Made by a program: the position numbers and the translations under genes
The notes under the pieces: generated by a model
What the model saw: only the letters and a program-made list of their open reading frames with translations
What the model was told of the DNA's origin: nothing
The model's database searches: none
IMG/VR virus record: IMGVR_UViG_3300041409_000348
Span: 39,564-103,563 of that record
Direction: 5' to 3' (one strand)
Source: a virus
DNA length: 64,000 nucleotides
Shown: positions 15,914 to 23,752 of the stretch, in pieces
Position numbering within the stretch: position 1 is the stretch's first letter
Layout: every line of letters begins with the position of its first letter

Positions 15914-17149
15914 ATGCAGAATACCCCTGCCCGCAGGGTCTTCCTGGCGCGCAAGTGCCTAGATTGCCCGGTCCGGTTCACGCCCACAGGTGCCAAGCAG
16001 GTCCGCTGCCCGGACTGCCAGGCCGTGGAGAGCGCGAAGGTGGTTCGCGAGGCCCGCGCCCGGGAGATGATCCGCCGGAAGGCGGTCCGTGCGGAGGCCC
16101 GCCTCGCCGGTCCTCGCTGTTCCGTTTGCAGGGCACCTCTCCGCAAGAACAACACCATCGGCCGATGCCAGGAACACCGCTACATCGGTGAAGGCATGGG
16201 TGCCTGCACCCACTGCGGGAAGCCGGTCCGGCGCGACAACCAGAGCGGGTACTGCGAGGAGCACAAGTACGCCACCTCGCGCGCGCCGGTACGGTTCTGC
16301 GCCAGCAGTGAGGGCTGCGGCAGGCAGCTCCGGATAGACAACGAATCCGGCTACTGTGCGCGTCACTTCTCAGAGTCCCCTCTGTGGCGTGAATGCAGGG
16401 ACCGGTTCAACGCCAAACTGCGGGAGCAAAACCGCCTGCGCCCCGACGAGCGCCGGTTCTGCTCGGAGCCAAGATGCCCTAACCGGCTCCGCTCCGACAA
16501 CACCACCGGCCGCTGCGCGGGGCACGTCTATATCCCCGTGGACATGCCGGAATGCACTGTCGAGAGATGCACCAACCGCCTGACTGTGCGCAACACGACC
16601 GGCCGCTGCTGGGAGGAGCATCACGCGAAGTACTGGGTGGCTGAGCAGTGCGGCCACGTCGGCTGCGAGCAAATCCTGCACGAGGACAACAGCCTCGGAT
16701 ACTGCCACGAGCACCGCAGCGAGGCCGAGCAGCACCAGGAATACATGCGCGCCTACTACCAGAGCCGGAAGGCCGAGTTCCAGGCGTACGCGAAGGCGTG
16801 GCGGCTGGCCAACGGCGATGACCACCGCGCGGCTGTGCGCGCATGGAGCACTGCCAACAGGGAAGCCCGGCAAGCCATGCACGCCCGCCGGCGCACGCGC
16901 ATCAAAGTGGCCATGACTGATCTCGACCGGCAGCAGTCAGTCGCCCGCCGCAGGGACATCAAGAACAACCCCTGCTTCTACTGCGGGACCGCCGAGACTT
17001 CCGACACGGACCACTTCTTTCCGCTCGCCAAGGGCGGCACGGACCACTGGTGGAACCTCGTCCGCGCCTGCGACCCGTGCAATTCCCGTAAAAACGCCAC
17101 CTGCGGCACTGCGTTCCTGCTCCGCGCCGGTGGCCTGACCCTCACCTAA
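15914..17149 (+). CDS. HNH endonuclease with six tandem zinc-finger-like repeats
   Basis: 411 residues. After an N-terminal Cys knuckle (CLDC ... CPDC, 15-35) come six repeats of the form C-x2/4-C, about 8 residues, (D/N)N-x2-G-x-C-x2/3-H. They lie near residues 69-88, 98-117, 129-151, 183-204, 214-236 and 246-267; examples are DNQSGYCEEH and DNESGYCARH. A charged helical linker (268-345) leads to the HNH domain near 354-395: CFYCGTAETSDTDHFFPLA then CDPCNSRKN. The repeats look like a modular DNA-reading array attached to a nuclease. A homing-type role is inferred from the cassette leader and the recoded capsid gene upstream. Confidence 0.85.
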   Translation: MQNTPARRVFLARKCLDCPVRFTPTGAKQVRCPDCQAVESAKVVREARAREMIRRKAVRAEARLAGPRCSVCRAPLRKNNTIGRCQEHRYIGEGMGACTHCGKPVRRDNQSGYCEEHKYATSRAPVRFCASSEGCGRQLRIDNESGYCARHFSESPLWRECRDRFNAKLREQNRLRPDERRFCSEPRCPNRLRSDNTTGRCAGHVYIPVDMPECTVERCTNRLTVRNTTGRCWEEHHAKYWVAEQCGHVGCEQILHEDNSLGYCHEHRSEAEQHQEYMRAYYQSRKAEFQAYAKAWRLANGDDHRAAVRAWSTANREARQAMHARRRTRIKVAMTDLDRQQSVARRRDIKNNPCFYCGTAETSDTDHFFPLAKGGTDHWWNLVRACDPCNSRKNATCGTAFLLRAGGLTLT

Positions 17150-17150
17150 C

Positions 17151-17173
17151 CCCGCCCTCCCGTGGCGGGCTTT
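17151..17173 (+). terminator. putative terminator after the HNH gene
   Basis: CCCGCC, CTCCCGT, GGCGGG then CTTT. The T-tract is short, so termination may be partial. Confidence 0.5.
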
Positions 17174-17199
17174 CCCTACCGCCACGGAGGCGATCACTC

Positions 17200-17658
17200 A
17201 TGTCCGAAGCACAGCCGGAATCCAAGCCCGCGCCCCGGTCCCGGAACCGCGTCTGGGAAGCTCTCACGAACCTCTCGATTGGCCGCGGCGAGGACAAGGA
17301 CAAGGCCGCGGACATCGTGCACAAGGGTGAGACCGTGACCCTGACCGACGACCAGGCGCAGGGGTTCCTCAACCGGCATCGCCGCCCGGTGATCCGCCCC
17401 GCGGCCAACCAGAACGACGCCAGCCCCAGCATTCAGGCGAAGGATCTGTTCGGGCAGCGTCCCCCCGCGGAGGCGTTCGGTGCCCGCCCCGACCCGCCCG
17501 GCTCGTCCAAGGTGACCGTGAACGATGAGGTCGCCGACCCCGCCGACCCGCGGAACGCCCCGGAAGCCAAGGACCCGAAGACGGACTTCTCCGTTGACCC
17601 GGCCGCGGCGAAGGACAAAGGCACCGGGGCCACCAGCACCAAGGGCAGCAGCAAGTAA
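17200..17658 (+). CDS. hypothetical head-tail region protein
   Basis: 152 residues; ATG after GGAGGCG. Low-complexity, charged and Pro/Ala-rich in its second half (DPADPRNAPEAKDPKTDF), so likely partly disordered. The N-terminal RVWEALTNLSIGRGED and GETVTLTDDQAQGFL suggest a small ordered part. No family recognised. Confidence 0.6.
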   Translation: MSEAQPESKPAPRSRNRVWEALTNLSIGRGEDKDKAADIVHKGETVTLTDDQAQGFLNRHRRPVIRPAANQNDASPSIQAKDLFGQRPPAEAFGARPDPPGSSKVTVNDEVADPADPRNAPEAKDPKTDFSVDPAAAKDKGTGATSTKGSSK

Positions 17659-17661
17659 CCC

Positions 17662-17874
17662 ATGGCCCAGTACGCCACGCTTGAGGTCACCATCGCCGAT
17701 GTGGAACCTGTCGCGTCGTTTATCGCCCGGGTGTGCAAAGCGGACGCGATGATCCGGGGGATGACGCCGCAGGACGCGGCGGATCTGCCTGGTGCGGTGG
17801 TTGAGGGGATCGCGGAGCTCCAGTCGGCGGTGCGGGATCTCGGGGCCGTGCCACCGCGCGGGGATGTCCTGTGA
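17662..17874 (+). CDS. small hypothetical protein
   Basis: 70 residues, 3 nt after the previous stop: MAQYATLEVTIADVEPVASF, then helices. Its stop overlaps the next GTG. No family recognised. Confidence 0.55.
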   Translation: MAQYATLEVTIADVEPVASFIARVCKADAMIRGMTPQDAADLPGAVVEGIAELQSAVRDLGAVPPRGDVL

Positions 17875-17999
17875 GCGCCCTCGTGCGTGAGGATGACGCC
17901 GACTACGTGTGCCCGTGGTGTGAGCGGAACCAGTGCTATCGCTGTACCGAACGGGCGTGCACGTGCTGTTCCGGTGTCCCCGACGACGACGCGGCCTAG
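17871..17999 (+). CDS. very small Cys-rich protein
   Basis: 42 residues from GTG 17871, overlapping the previous stop (GTGA). Seven Cys in YVCPWCERNQCYRCTERACTCC point to a zinc-binding mini-protein. Its stop faces the stop of the antisense HIT gene. Confidence 0.5.
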   Translation: MSALVREDDADYVCPWCERNQCYRCTERACTCCSGVPDDDAA

Positions 18000-18364
18000 A
18001 GGGGCGCAGGGGAGCCGGTAGGCCGCTGCTGGCCAGTCCACGGGAGCGACAAGCCATCACCCTCGCGGCGCGGCACCAAGTGGATGTGCAGATGCCGGAC
18101 GGTCTGGGTCGCTGCCGACCCGGCCGAAGTGATCAGGTTGTAGTGCCAGTCGGAAAACTCCAGCGGCCCCGCAATCATCGCGGCGAACTCCATCGCTTGG
18201 CCGGCGGTGACCGGATCGGCACCCGCGTCCGAGACGTGCTTGCGAGGGACCACAAGCAGATGCCCCTCGGTGACGGGGTTCAGCGGCTCGAAGGCGACAG
18301 CGGTCCGATCCGAGTAATCGAACTCGCCCGCCGCGATGCGGGCACAGAACGGGCAGTCGTCCAC
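17996..18364 (-). CDS. HIT-family nucleotide hydrolase (moron)
   Basis: 122 residues from GTG 18364, with a GGAGAGG Shine-Dalgarno. The N-terminal CPFCARIAAGE (zinc/adenine side) and the catalytic HLHIHLVP triad motif are both present, with GHLLVVPRKHVSDAGAD between. HIT proteins hydrolyse nucleotide phosphoramidates or dinucleotides. A TACGGT box lies at about 18402-18407, giving a short leader. Length is normal for the family, so probably functional. Confidence 0.85.
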   Translation of the reverse strand: MDDCPFCARIAAGEFDYSDRTAVAFEPLNPVTEGHLLVVPRKHVSDAGADPVTAGQAMEFAAMIAGPLEFSDWHYNLITSAGSAATQTVRHLHIHLVPRREGDGLSLPWTGQQRPTGSPAPL

Positions 18365-18424
18365 CGCGCGATCCTCTCCACTGAAATAATGATCGCCGCT
18401 TACCGTAGCCCGATGAGGTGAGCC

Positions 18425-19432
18425 GTGAGCGCCCCGTACTGGACCGATGGGCGCGTCTCGCTTCACCTTGGGGACTGTCGCGAGGTTATGGCGGCGATGG
18501 AAGCGGCCTCTGTGGATGCCGTGGTCACTGACCCGCCGTACGAATTGGCGTTTATGGGCCGTCAGTGGGATGCGAGCGGCATCGCTTACGACGTGGGCGT
18601 GTGGCGGGAATGCCTGCGCCTGCTCAAACCGGGTGGGTATCTGCTGGCGTTCGGCGGGACGCGGACCTATCACCGGCTGGCCTGCGCGGTTGAGGATGCC
18701 GGGTTCGAGATCCGCGACAGCATCGACTGGATCTACGGGTCCGGATTCCCGAAGGGCAAGGCGTGCCTGAAGCCGTCACACGAGCCGATCGTGATGGCGC
18801 GCAAGCCTGACCGCAAGAGCACGCCACTGCCGGGGCTGGATGATTGCCGGATCGGCAACGACACCAGCCGGGGCGATCGTTACCACGGCAAGGCTCCCGG
18901 TGGATCGCACGGTGACGGATTGACCGGCGGCCCTCGTGCCGAGCCATGGACGGTTCCGGCTGGCCGCTGGCCGCCGAACGTCCTGCTGTCCGATGAGGCT
19001 GCGGCCGAGCTGGACCGGCAGAGCGGGAATCTCGCCGGATGCGGTGGCCCCAAGAAGGTCGATAGCGGCGCTACGAGCATGTTCGGCATAGGCGCTGTGG
19101 CCCGGACCTACGAACGTGAGGGTGGCGGCGCGTCCCGCTTCTTCCCCGTCTTCCGCTACGAGGCCAAGGCGTCCAGCAAGGAACGCCCGCGCCTGCCGGA
19201 CGGCACCACACATCCGACCGTCAAGCCGCTCAGCCTGATGCGGTGGCTCGTCCGCCTCGTAACACCGGCCGGCGGCGTGGTGCTCGACCCGTTCGCGGGG
19301 AGTGGCACCACTGCCGAGGCCGCCCGGCTTGAGGACTTCCGCGCCATCTGCGCCGAGGCAGACGAGCGCTACTGCGAGCTCGCCGCCCGCCGGCTCTCGC
19401 AGGGCGTACTGATCCCGGAAGACGCGGCCTAA
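18425..19432 (+). CDS. DNA methyltransferase (N6-A or N4-C), copy 1
   Basis: 335 residues, GTG start. DPPY at 36-39 follows LHLGDCREVMAAM; LDPFAGSGTTAEAA near 287 binds AdoMet; HPTVKPLSLMRWLVRLVTP precedes it. A beta-type methyltransferase, probably modifying phage DNA. It is a close paralogue of 29744-30745; the stretch 19007-19207 is nearly identical in DNA to 30323-30523. The middle segment (about 140-175) is where the copies diverge and is the likely target-recognition region. Confidence 0.9.
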   Translation: MSAPYWTDGRVSLHLGDCREVMAAMEAASVDAVVTDPPYELAFMGRQWDASGIAYDVGVWRECLRLLKPGGYLLAFGGTRTYHRLACAVEDAGFEIRDSIDWIYGSGFPKGKACLKPSHEPIVMARKPDRKSTPLPGLDDCRIGNDTSRGDRYHGKAPGGSHGDGLTGGPRAEPWTVPAGRWPPNVLLSDEAAAELDRQSGNLAGCGGPKKVDSGATSMFGIGAVARTYEREGGGASRFFPVFRYEAKASSKERPRLPDGTTHPTVKPLSLMRWLVRLVTPAGGVVLDPFAGSGTTAEAARLEDFRAICAEADERYCELAARRLSQGVLIPEDAA

Positions 19433-19449
19433 GCCAGGGGGAGGCGTCG

Positions 19450-19959
19450 ATGGGTGCCATGTACTGCCTGCCGTCCGACATCCGCTCCAACGTCGCCGGC
19501 ACGGACGCGGGCACGGGAACCTGCGCCATGCTCGAGGACGCCCAATTGAACGCGGCCATCGGGCAGGCCAGCGCGAAGGTCGGTGCCTACGTGGGCACCG
19601 CGTACGTGGTCGACGCCGCTGACCCGGTGATTGTGGTGCCGGATCTGGTGAAGACGGTCACGGTGCAGCTGGCCACGTTCTACGCGACTTTGACGTACCG
19701 CAAGGGCAAAGACCTCTCGGCCATGGACCCCGTTTACCTCGGGATGGTGGACGCCAACAAGGTCCTCGCGGACATCGCGGCGGGCCTGATCGAGGTGGCA
19801 CCGACCGCACCCGCCGACCCGACCGATAAGCCCGGGACGGTCATACAGACCATTCCGTCGATCTTCACCTACTCCGATAGCGGCGTCGTGCCGAACCGGC
19901 GTGGGGGCATCGAGGCGGCGGGCGCACCTGGTGCGCGGTTTGGCGAGGGCTGGTATTAG
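19450..19959 (+). CDS. head-tail connector (Mu gp36/DUF1320-like)
   Basis: 169 residues. YCLPSDIRSNVAGTDAG, MLEDAQLNAAIGQASAKVGAYVGTAY and VPDLVKTVTVQLATFYATLTYRKG match the short all-helical gp36-like adaptor pattern. It is normally placed between capsid and tail genes, as here. Immediately followed by an antisense HNH gene. Confidence 0.75.
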   Translation: MGAMYCLPSDIRSNVAGTDAGTGTCAMLEDAQLNAAIGQASAKVGAYVGTAYVVDAADPVIVVPDLVKTVTVQLATFYATLTYRKGKDLSAMDPVYLGMVDANKVLADIAAGLIEVAPTAPADPTDKPGTVIQTIPSIFTYSDSGVVPNRRGGIEAAGAPGARFGEGWY

Positions 19960-20519
19960 GCGACACGCCTCCAGTTGACTCCCCTTATTGCGCGGCTCAT
20001 GCACGTCGTGGAGATGCCGAACTCGTGGGCCAGTGACCGCTGTGATTCCCCCGCCGCGTTCCTGCACCTGCACTCCCTGACGATCGCCTCCGTCAGCTTT
20101 GCCCAGGAAGCATCATCACCGTGTATGAGCGTGCCGTCCCGGTCGCGGTCGGCACCCTGATTCTCGCCGTGCGTGCCGTACTGGAGATTGATCAGCCGGT
20201 TGTCCTGCTTGCCGCCGGGGCCGTGCAGGACCTCCATTCCCGGCGGACATGGCCCGACGAACGCGGCGAGCACCAGCCGGTGCACTGCCCACCCTTCCCA
20301 TTCGTTGCCCCGGTACAGATGAACGGCCACGTAACCGCCATTCCCTGACGGTCCTAGCTTGAGTATCCGGCCACCCCGAACGCCGCTCACTGTCGGGCGC
20401 GGCAGACTGCGGACGCGCCCGAGGTCGCTGACGTCGTACAAGCTTTCCCAGCCAGGAACAGGCAGCCACCGCTCGGCTTCGCCGTGATGCGGGAAGGGCA
20501 GTGTGGCAGGCTCGGTCAC
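19956..20519 (-). CDS. NUMOD4/HNH homing-type endonuclease, antisense
   Basis: 187 residues from GTG 20519 with an AAGGAG Shine-Dalgarno. NUMOD4 segment: GEAERWLPVPGWESLYDVSDLGRVRSLPR. HNH_3-type core: GGYVAVHLYRGNE, WAVHRLVLAAFVG, GMEVLHGPGGKQDNRLINLQYGT. The C-terminal HTH (RSLAHEFGISTTCMSRAI) probably contacts the target. Paralogous to 38784-39524. Confidence 0.85.
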   Translation of the reverse strand: MTEPATLPFPHHGEAERWLPVPGWESLYDVSDLGRVRSLPRPTVSGVRGGRILKLGPSGNGGYVAVHLYRGNEWEGWAVHRLVLAAFVGPCPPGMEVLHGPGGKQDNRLINLQYGTHGENQGADRDRDGTLIHGDDASWAKLTEAIVRECRCRNAAGESQRSLAHEFGISTTCMSRAIRGVNWRRVA

Positions 20520-20603
20520 AGCGCAGGCTCCTTCTGCGTCAGGGGCCGGGGTAACGGTGCTGAGAACACCGCCTGGCCCCGCTCATAAGCTAGTTCGATT
20601 CTA
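20520..20603 (-). promoter_or_regulatory. leader of the antisense HNH cassette: TAGAAT plus hairpin
   Basis: On the minus strand TAGAAT (20598-20603) precedes a nested stem-loop at 20541-20580 (GGGGCC/GGCCCC outer, CGGTG/CACCG inner). The AAGGAG ribosome site and GTG follow. Same order as the other four HNH leaders. Confidence 0.6.
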
Positions 20604-20639
20604 CCGCCCCGAGCTTCGCTGAAGGGGGGTGGCGAGGGC

Positions 20640-21129
20640 GTGGCCTCAACCTTCGGTGACAGGATCGACACCCTCAAAGAGATGGTCGGTAGCGGCGATC
20701 TGGTCGGCACGGTAGTCGTAGACCAGGTGTACGCGCGCTACCAGCATTTACGAGGGCCTAGACCTGCACCACCCGCGCGGCGGCCAAGCGCTGTACCTTC
20801 AGGCCCCGCTGATGGAGAAGTACAGCGACTACCTGAACGCCTACGCCCGGCAGGTGCTCGAGGACGGCGGCGAGCAGTCGCTGATCGCAAGCATGGAAGA
20901 CCTCGCTGAGGACGGCGGGGTCGCCACCCGGGCGCCGGTCCTGTACGCGAATCTGCGGGCTTCAGGGCATCCGATGGTCGACAGTGACGGCGTGACCGTC
21001 TACGACCGGCCACCGCGGCAGCACAGGCTGTCCGAGGAAGAACTGCGGGCTTTGTGGCGGCTGCATCACCCGGTCCCGTCCAAGTACACCGCGAAGCAGC
21101 TCCGCTTCCTGTGGTCGCGGGGGATCTGA
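20640..21129 (+). pseudogene. tail completion/minor structural gene, +1 frameshift
   Basis: The N-terminus (GTG 20640, MASTFGDRIDTLKEMVGSGD to DQVYARYQH) is in frame 3. The remainder (EGLDLHHPRGGQALYLQAPLMEKYSDYL to the stop at 21129) is in frame 1. A TAG at 20719-20721 closes the second frame upstream. Removing one T of CATTTACGAG near 20748 joins them as YQHYEGLDLHHPRGG. The combined protein of about 162 residues, with VATRAPVLYANLRASGHP and TVYDRPPRQHRLSEEEL, looks like one intact phage protein. It is the first sense gene after an HNH cassette, as is the frameshifted portal. Confidence 0.65.
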
Positions 21130-21131
21130 GG

Positions 21132-21524
21132 TCACCGTCCCGCGTTCGGGCAGTTGCCGCCGTGACCCCCGCCGCCTGACGCCCCGCATTCAGGGCACGG
21201 CGGAATGGACGGATCAGGACCGGTGCCGCCCCGGCCGATCACGACGCTGATCCCGGGGAACACTGACCCGCCAGAGCCGCCGGCACCACCCCCGAATGCA
21301 CCGCCCGCGCCGCCGCTGCCACCGAGGCCATTACCGGGCTGCCCCGCATAGTGGATGACGGTGTTGCTCTTGCCGCCTCCGCCCTCGCTCCGCAGATGCC
21401 CGTCCACTTCCCGCTGGATCAGATAGCCGCTGTCGTAGAAGATTTCCGGCAGTCCGGGGCCTTGCTCGATGACCTCGCGCAGGGTGGCGAGGTCGGTGTC
21501 GTTATCCACGATGATGCGAATCAT
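21132..21524 (-). CDS. antisense Gly-rich protein with Cys tail (moron)
   Basis: 130 residues from ATG 21524 with TACGGT 6 nt upstream. An ordered N-terminus (MIRIIVDNDTDLATLREVIEQG, YDSGYLIQREVDGHL) is followed by a long Gly-rich stretch and CPECGASGGGGHGGNC, probably zinc-binding. Function unknown. Confidence 0.7.
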   Translation of the reverse strand: MIRIIVDNDTDLATLREVIEQGPGLPEIFYDSGYLIQREVDGHLRSEGGGGKSNTVIHYAGQPGNGLGGSGGAGGAFGGGAGGSGGSVFPGISVVIGRGGTGPDPSIPPCPECGASGGGGHGGNCPNAGR

Positions 21525-21530
21525 CCGCTC

Positions 21531-21536
21531 ACCGTA
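21531..21536 (-). promoter_or_regulatory. leaderless -10 box (TACGGT) for the 21524 gene
   Basis: Minus-strand TACGGT, GAGCGG, ATG; the following bases upstream (GGGCTACGG) also match the HIT gene promoter near 18400. Confidence 0.55.
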
Positions 21537-21553
21537 GCCCGATGAGGTGAGCC

Positions 21554-21985
21554 GTGCCCGTCGCCACCTCCGACGTCATCACGTGGATCACATCGCTCGG
21601 CTGGAACGGCAACCAGGAAACCGGCGCACCCCTCTGCATGGGCCCCTACGTCCCCGACTCCCCGGACCAGCTCGTCGTCATCACCGCTACCCCGGGTGCC
21701 GGCTACATGCTCGAGGGCGCGACGGACATGTGCGGGTTCCAGGCCCGGGTCCGCGGCGGCCAGTCCGGGGACGGCTCCACAGACGCCCAGGCGGCCACCG
21801 AGACGCTCGCCTACACCCTGGACGCCCTGATCTTCGCTGCCCCGTACCCGTTCGTCCTGAGCTCGGGGCGGGTGCTGGTGACTGCTCACCGGCTGTCGGG
21901 GATACCGGCGCCGATGGCGCAAACCAGTGACGACCTCGACCGATTCACCTACACCTGCTCGTATCTCATCGAAGTTTCAAACTGA
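21554..21985 (+). CDS. tail terminator-like protein (putative)
   Basis: 143 residues, GTG start. The position between connector and tail tube genes suggests tail terminator or completion. ITWITSLGWNGNQETGAPLCMG, CGFQARVRGGQSGDG and LVTAHRLSGIPAPM give the alpha/beta pattern of neck-type proteins. It ends IEVSN. Confidence 0.55.
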   Translation: MPVATSDVITWITSLGWNGNQETGAPLCMGPYVPDSPDQLVVITATPGAGYMLEGATDMCGFQARVRGGQSGDGSTDAQAATETLAYTLDALIFAAPYPFVLSSGRVLVTAHRLSGIPAPMAQTSDDLDRFTYTCSYLIEVSN

Positions 21986-22013
21986 GAGACCGCCGGTCTC
22001 CTGTCCCAAGGAG

Positions 22014-22445
22014 TTGAGTCCCATCGGGTACGAGACCGACATCGTGAAGCTTTACCCCCAGACCACCCTCGTCGCCACCGGCACCACCACCGGGCCCGCG
22101 TTCGGCGCCTCGGACTGGCAGCGCGGCTACATCTACGGCGTCTTCGGGACCATCGTGGGCTCCCCGACGGTCCTGCCGTTCCTGCAGGTGTCCCCGGACG
22201 GCGGCACCACGTGGATCGGCGCGTCCGGCGCGGCGGCGGCCGGGCTGATCACCAACCCGCTGAACGGCACCGGCACTGCGATCACGGCGATCACCGCTGT
22301 GACCGGGGCGAGCTTCATCGTCCCCGTCAACGGCGGTTTCCCCGGCTCGTACATCCGGCTCGCCCTGACCGCTGCCGGGACCGTCACGTCCTGCCCGATC
22401 ATCGTCTACGGCGACTTCCAGAAGTGGGTCGCTGACAACAGCTAG
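22014..22445 (+). CDS. structural protein, beta-rich
   Basis: 143 residues from TTG 22014, placed by the AAGGAG at 22008-22013 close before it. QVSPDGGTTWIGASG and SFIVPVNGGFPGSYIRLALTAAGTV indicate a beta-sandwich. Probably a minor head or tail surface protein; no family name. Confidence 0.6.
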   Translation: MSPIGYETDIVKLYPQTTLVATGTTTGPAFGASDWQRGYIYGVFGTIVGSPTVLPFLQVSPDGGTTWIGASGAAAAGLITNPLNGTGTAITAITAVTGASFIVPVNGGFPGSYIRLALTAAGTVTSCPIIVYGDFQKWVADNS

Positions 22446-22456
22446 CGGCCGTCTCG

Positions 22457-22732
22457 TCACTCTTGGTCAGTAGCAGGAGGGGCGCGGAATACGACGGGAG
22501 GCTGGCCGGGCGCGACGAGGGCCACGAAACCGGCTGGCATGCGGGCGTCGGCCACGACAGGGATGCCGTGGAAGTCCGTGCCCTCCTCGTTGCGCTCGCG
22601 GAACTCCTGCAGCGCCCGGACCATCGCGGCGTTGACGCTGGTGTCATTGGCCTCGGCGTGCTGTTCGTACCACGCCAGAAGACCGTCCGGCATGCGGACG
22701 GCCTTCGGGCGGGTCTTGTGCCGGTCGGTCAT
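22457..22732 (-). CDS. Arc/RHH-like antisense protein
   Basis: 91 residues; ATG overlaps the upstream stop (TAATG). RPKAVRMPDGLLAWYEQHAEANDTSVNAAMVRALQEFRER is a typical strand-helix-helix of Arc-like repressors. The C-terminus is hydrophobic and Pro-rich. Second gene of a two-gene unit driven by the paired-operator promoter. Confidence 0.7.
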   Translation of the reverse strand: MTDRHKTRPKAVRMPDGLLAWYEQHAEANDTSVNAAMVRALQEFRERNEEGTDFHGIPVVADARMPAGFVALVAPGQPPVVFRAPPATDQE

Positions 22733-22890
22733 TAGCGGGCGGCCTTCGCCTTGGTGCCCGCATCGAACACTGCGCCCAGAATCCTGCGGATGGCGTCGAC
22801 GTCAATGTCAGCGTCCGGGCCATACGAGCCGTACATCGCCAGCATGGCGGCGTCAATCGCCTTGTCCCGGGCGGTCAGTGTCTTGCTCAT
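22732..22890 (-). CDS. small antisense hypothetical protein
   Basis: 52 residues (MSKTLTARDKAIDAAMLAMY). A GAGGG ribosome site and GAGCAC spacer precede the ATG and match those of the 46344 gene. Helical; unknown function. First gene after the operator. Confidence 0.65.
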   Translation of the reverse strand: MSKTLTARDKAIDAAMLAMYGSYGPDADIDVDAIRRILGAVFDAGTKAKAAR

Positions 22891-22908
22891 CTTGTGCTCC
22901 CTCATTCG

Positions 22909-22948
22909 GTGGTAGCACCACTCTAACAGGTGGTAGCACCACACGCAA
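22909..22948 (-). promoter_or_regulatory. repressed promoter with two 13-bp palindromic operators
   Basis: Minus strand: TTGCGT (22943-22948), 17-bp spacer, TAGAGT (22920-22925). Two copies of GTGGTGCTACCAC lie at 22930-22942 and 22909-22921, exactly 21 bp apart, so on the same DNA face. One fills the spacer; the other follows the -10. Arms GTGGT/ACCAC are perfectly palindromic. A related pair occurs at 46362-46398. Confidence 0.75.
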
Positions 22949-22992
22949 GGGCCGCCCGATCCACTCGTCCCAGCTAGCGGAAGGCGGCCACG

Positions 22993-23364
22993 ATGGCACG
23001 GCTTACCCTCACCCCCGTCCAGTTGCCCGGCACGCAGGGAATGGTGCTGTCGGCGACGACGGGCGCCCAGTCCCTGTCCGGGTTCACCGGGTTCCAGTTC
23101 GTGAACAACGGCGGGCTGTTCGTTGCCCTGTACATCGGCTCGGGCGGTGTCGGGACCGTCGTGCAGAACTTCGGCCGCAAGATCGAGGGCGCCATCGCCG
23201 CCCCGCCGACGGTGGCCGTGTCCAACTCGACGGTCTACCTGTTCGGCCCCTGGTCCCCGTCGGACTTCACCGCCCAGGACGGGTCCGGGCTGACCGGGTT
23301 CGACCTGACCGGCACCCAGACCACCAACTCGATCACGCTGTATCAGCTTTCCCCGCTGAGCTGA
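22993..23364 (+). CDS. small beta-rich structural protein
   Basis: 123 residues (MARLTLTPVQLPGTQGMVLS). FTGFQFVNNGGLFVALYIGSGGVGTV and VSNSTVYLFGPWSPSDF suggest a beta-sandwich surface protein. It lies among tail-junction genes. No family name. Confidence 0.6.
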   Translation: MARLTLTPVQLPGTQGMVLSATTGAQSLSGFTGFQFVNNGGLFVALYIGSGGVGTVVQNFGRKIEGAIAAPPTVAVSNSTVYLFGPWSPSDFTAQDGSGLTGFDLTGTQTTNSITLYQLSPLS

Positions 23365-23377
23365 CCAGGAGGCACGC

Positions 23378-23752
23378 ATGACTTTCAGCACTGGCCAGGA
23401 CCCCGTTCCCGAGGGACTGGACCTGTCCGCCGCGCCGCTGGACAATCCCGCACCCGAATCCTCGGTGCCGCCCGTCGGCGCAGACGAGGGCCAGGCCGGG
23501 GGAGCGGACGTGGAACAGCCCGAACCCGCCCCGTCGATCACCGCACCGGAGCAGGACGAGCCGGCGAAGGAACACACCCCCGGCAAGGTCACCATGTACG
23601 CGGTCCCCCCCATGGGCACCCTCACCATCCCCCCGGACGGTGACGGTGAAGCGGTGGTCATCGACCGGTACGGCACCGAAGTGGACGAGGCGACCGCGGA
23701 ACGCGCCCGGGAAGCCGCGGCGGCGTCCGGGTTCCGCATCCGCGAGGACTAG
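23378..23752 (+). CDS. acidic disordered protein
   Basis: 124 residues; ATG after AGGAGG. The first 70 residues are Pro/Glu/Asp-rich and probably disordered; the C-terminus has YAVPPMGTLTIPPDG, AVVIDRYGTEVDEATAERAREAA. Possibly a tail assembly or adaptor protein. Confidence 0.55.
   Translation: MTFSTGQDPVPEGLDLSAAPLDNPAPESSVPPVGADEGQAGGADVEQPEPAPSITAPEQDEPAKEHTPGKVTMYAVPPMGTLTIPPDGDGEAVVIDRYGTEVDEATAERAREAAAASGFRIRED

Noticed and set aside
6593-20760. Programmed +1 frameshifting at rare TTA codons in the portal and the 20.6 kb gene
   Set aside because: Both junctions contain TTA in the first frame, but the shift could happen at several later positions and a single inserted base explains each; the data do not require recoding.
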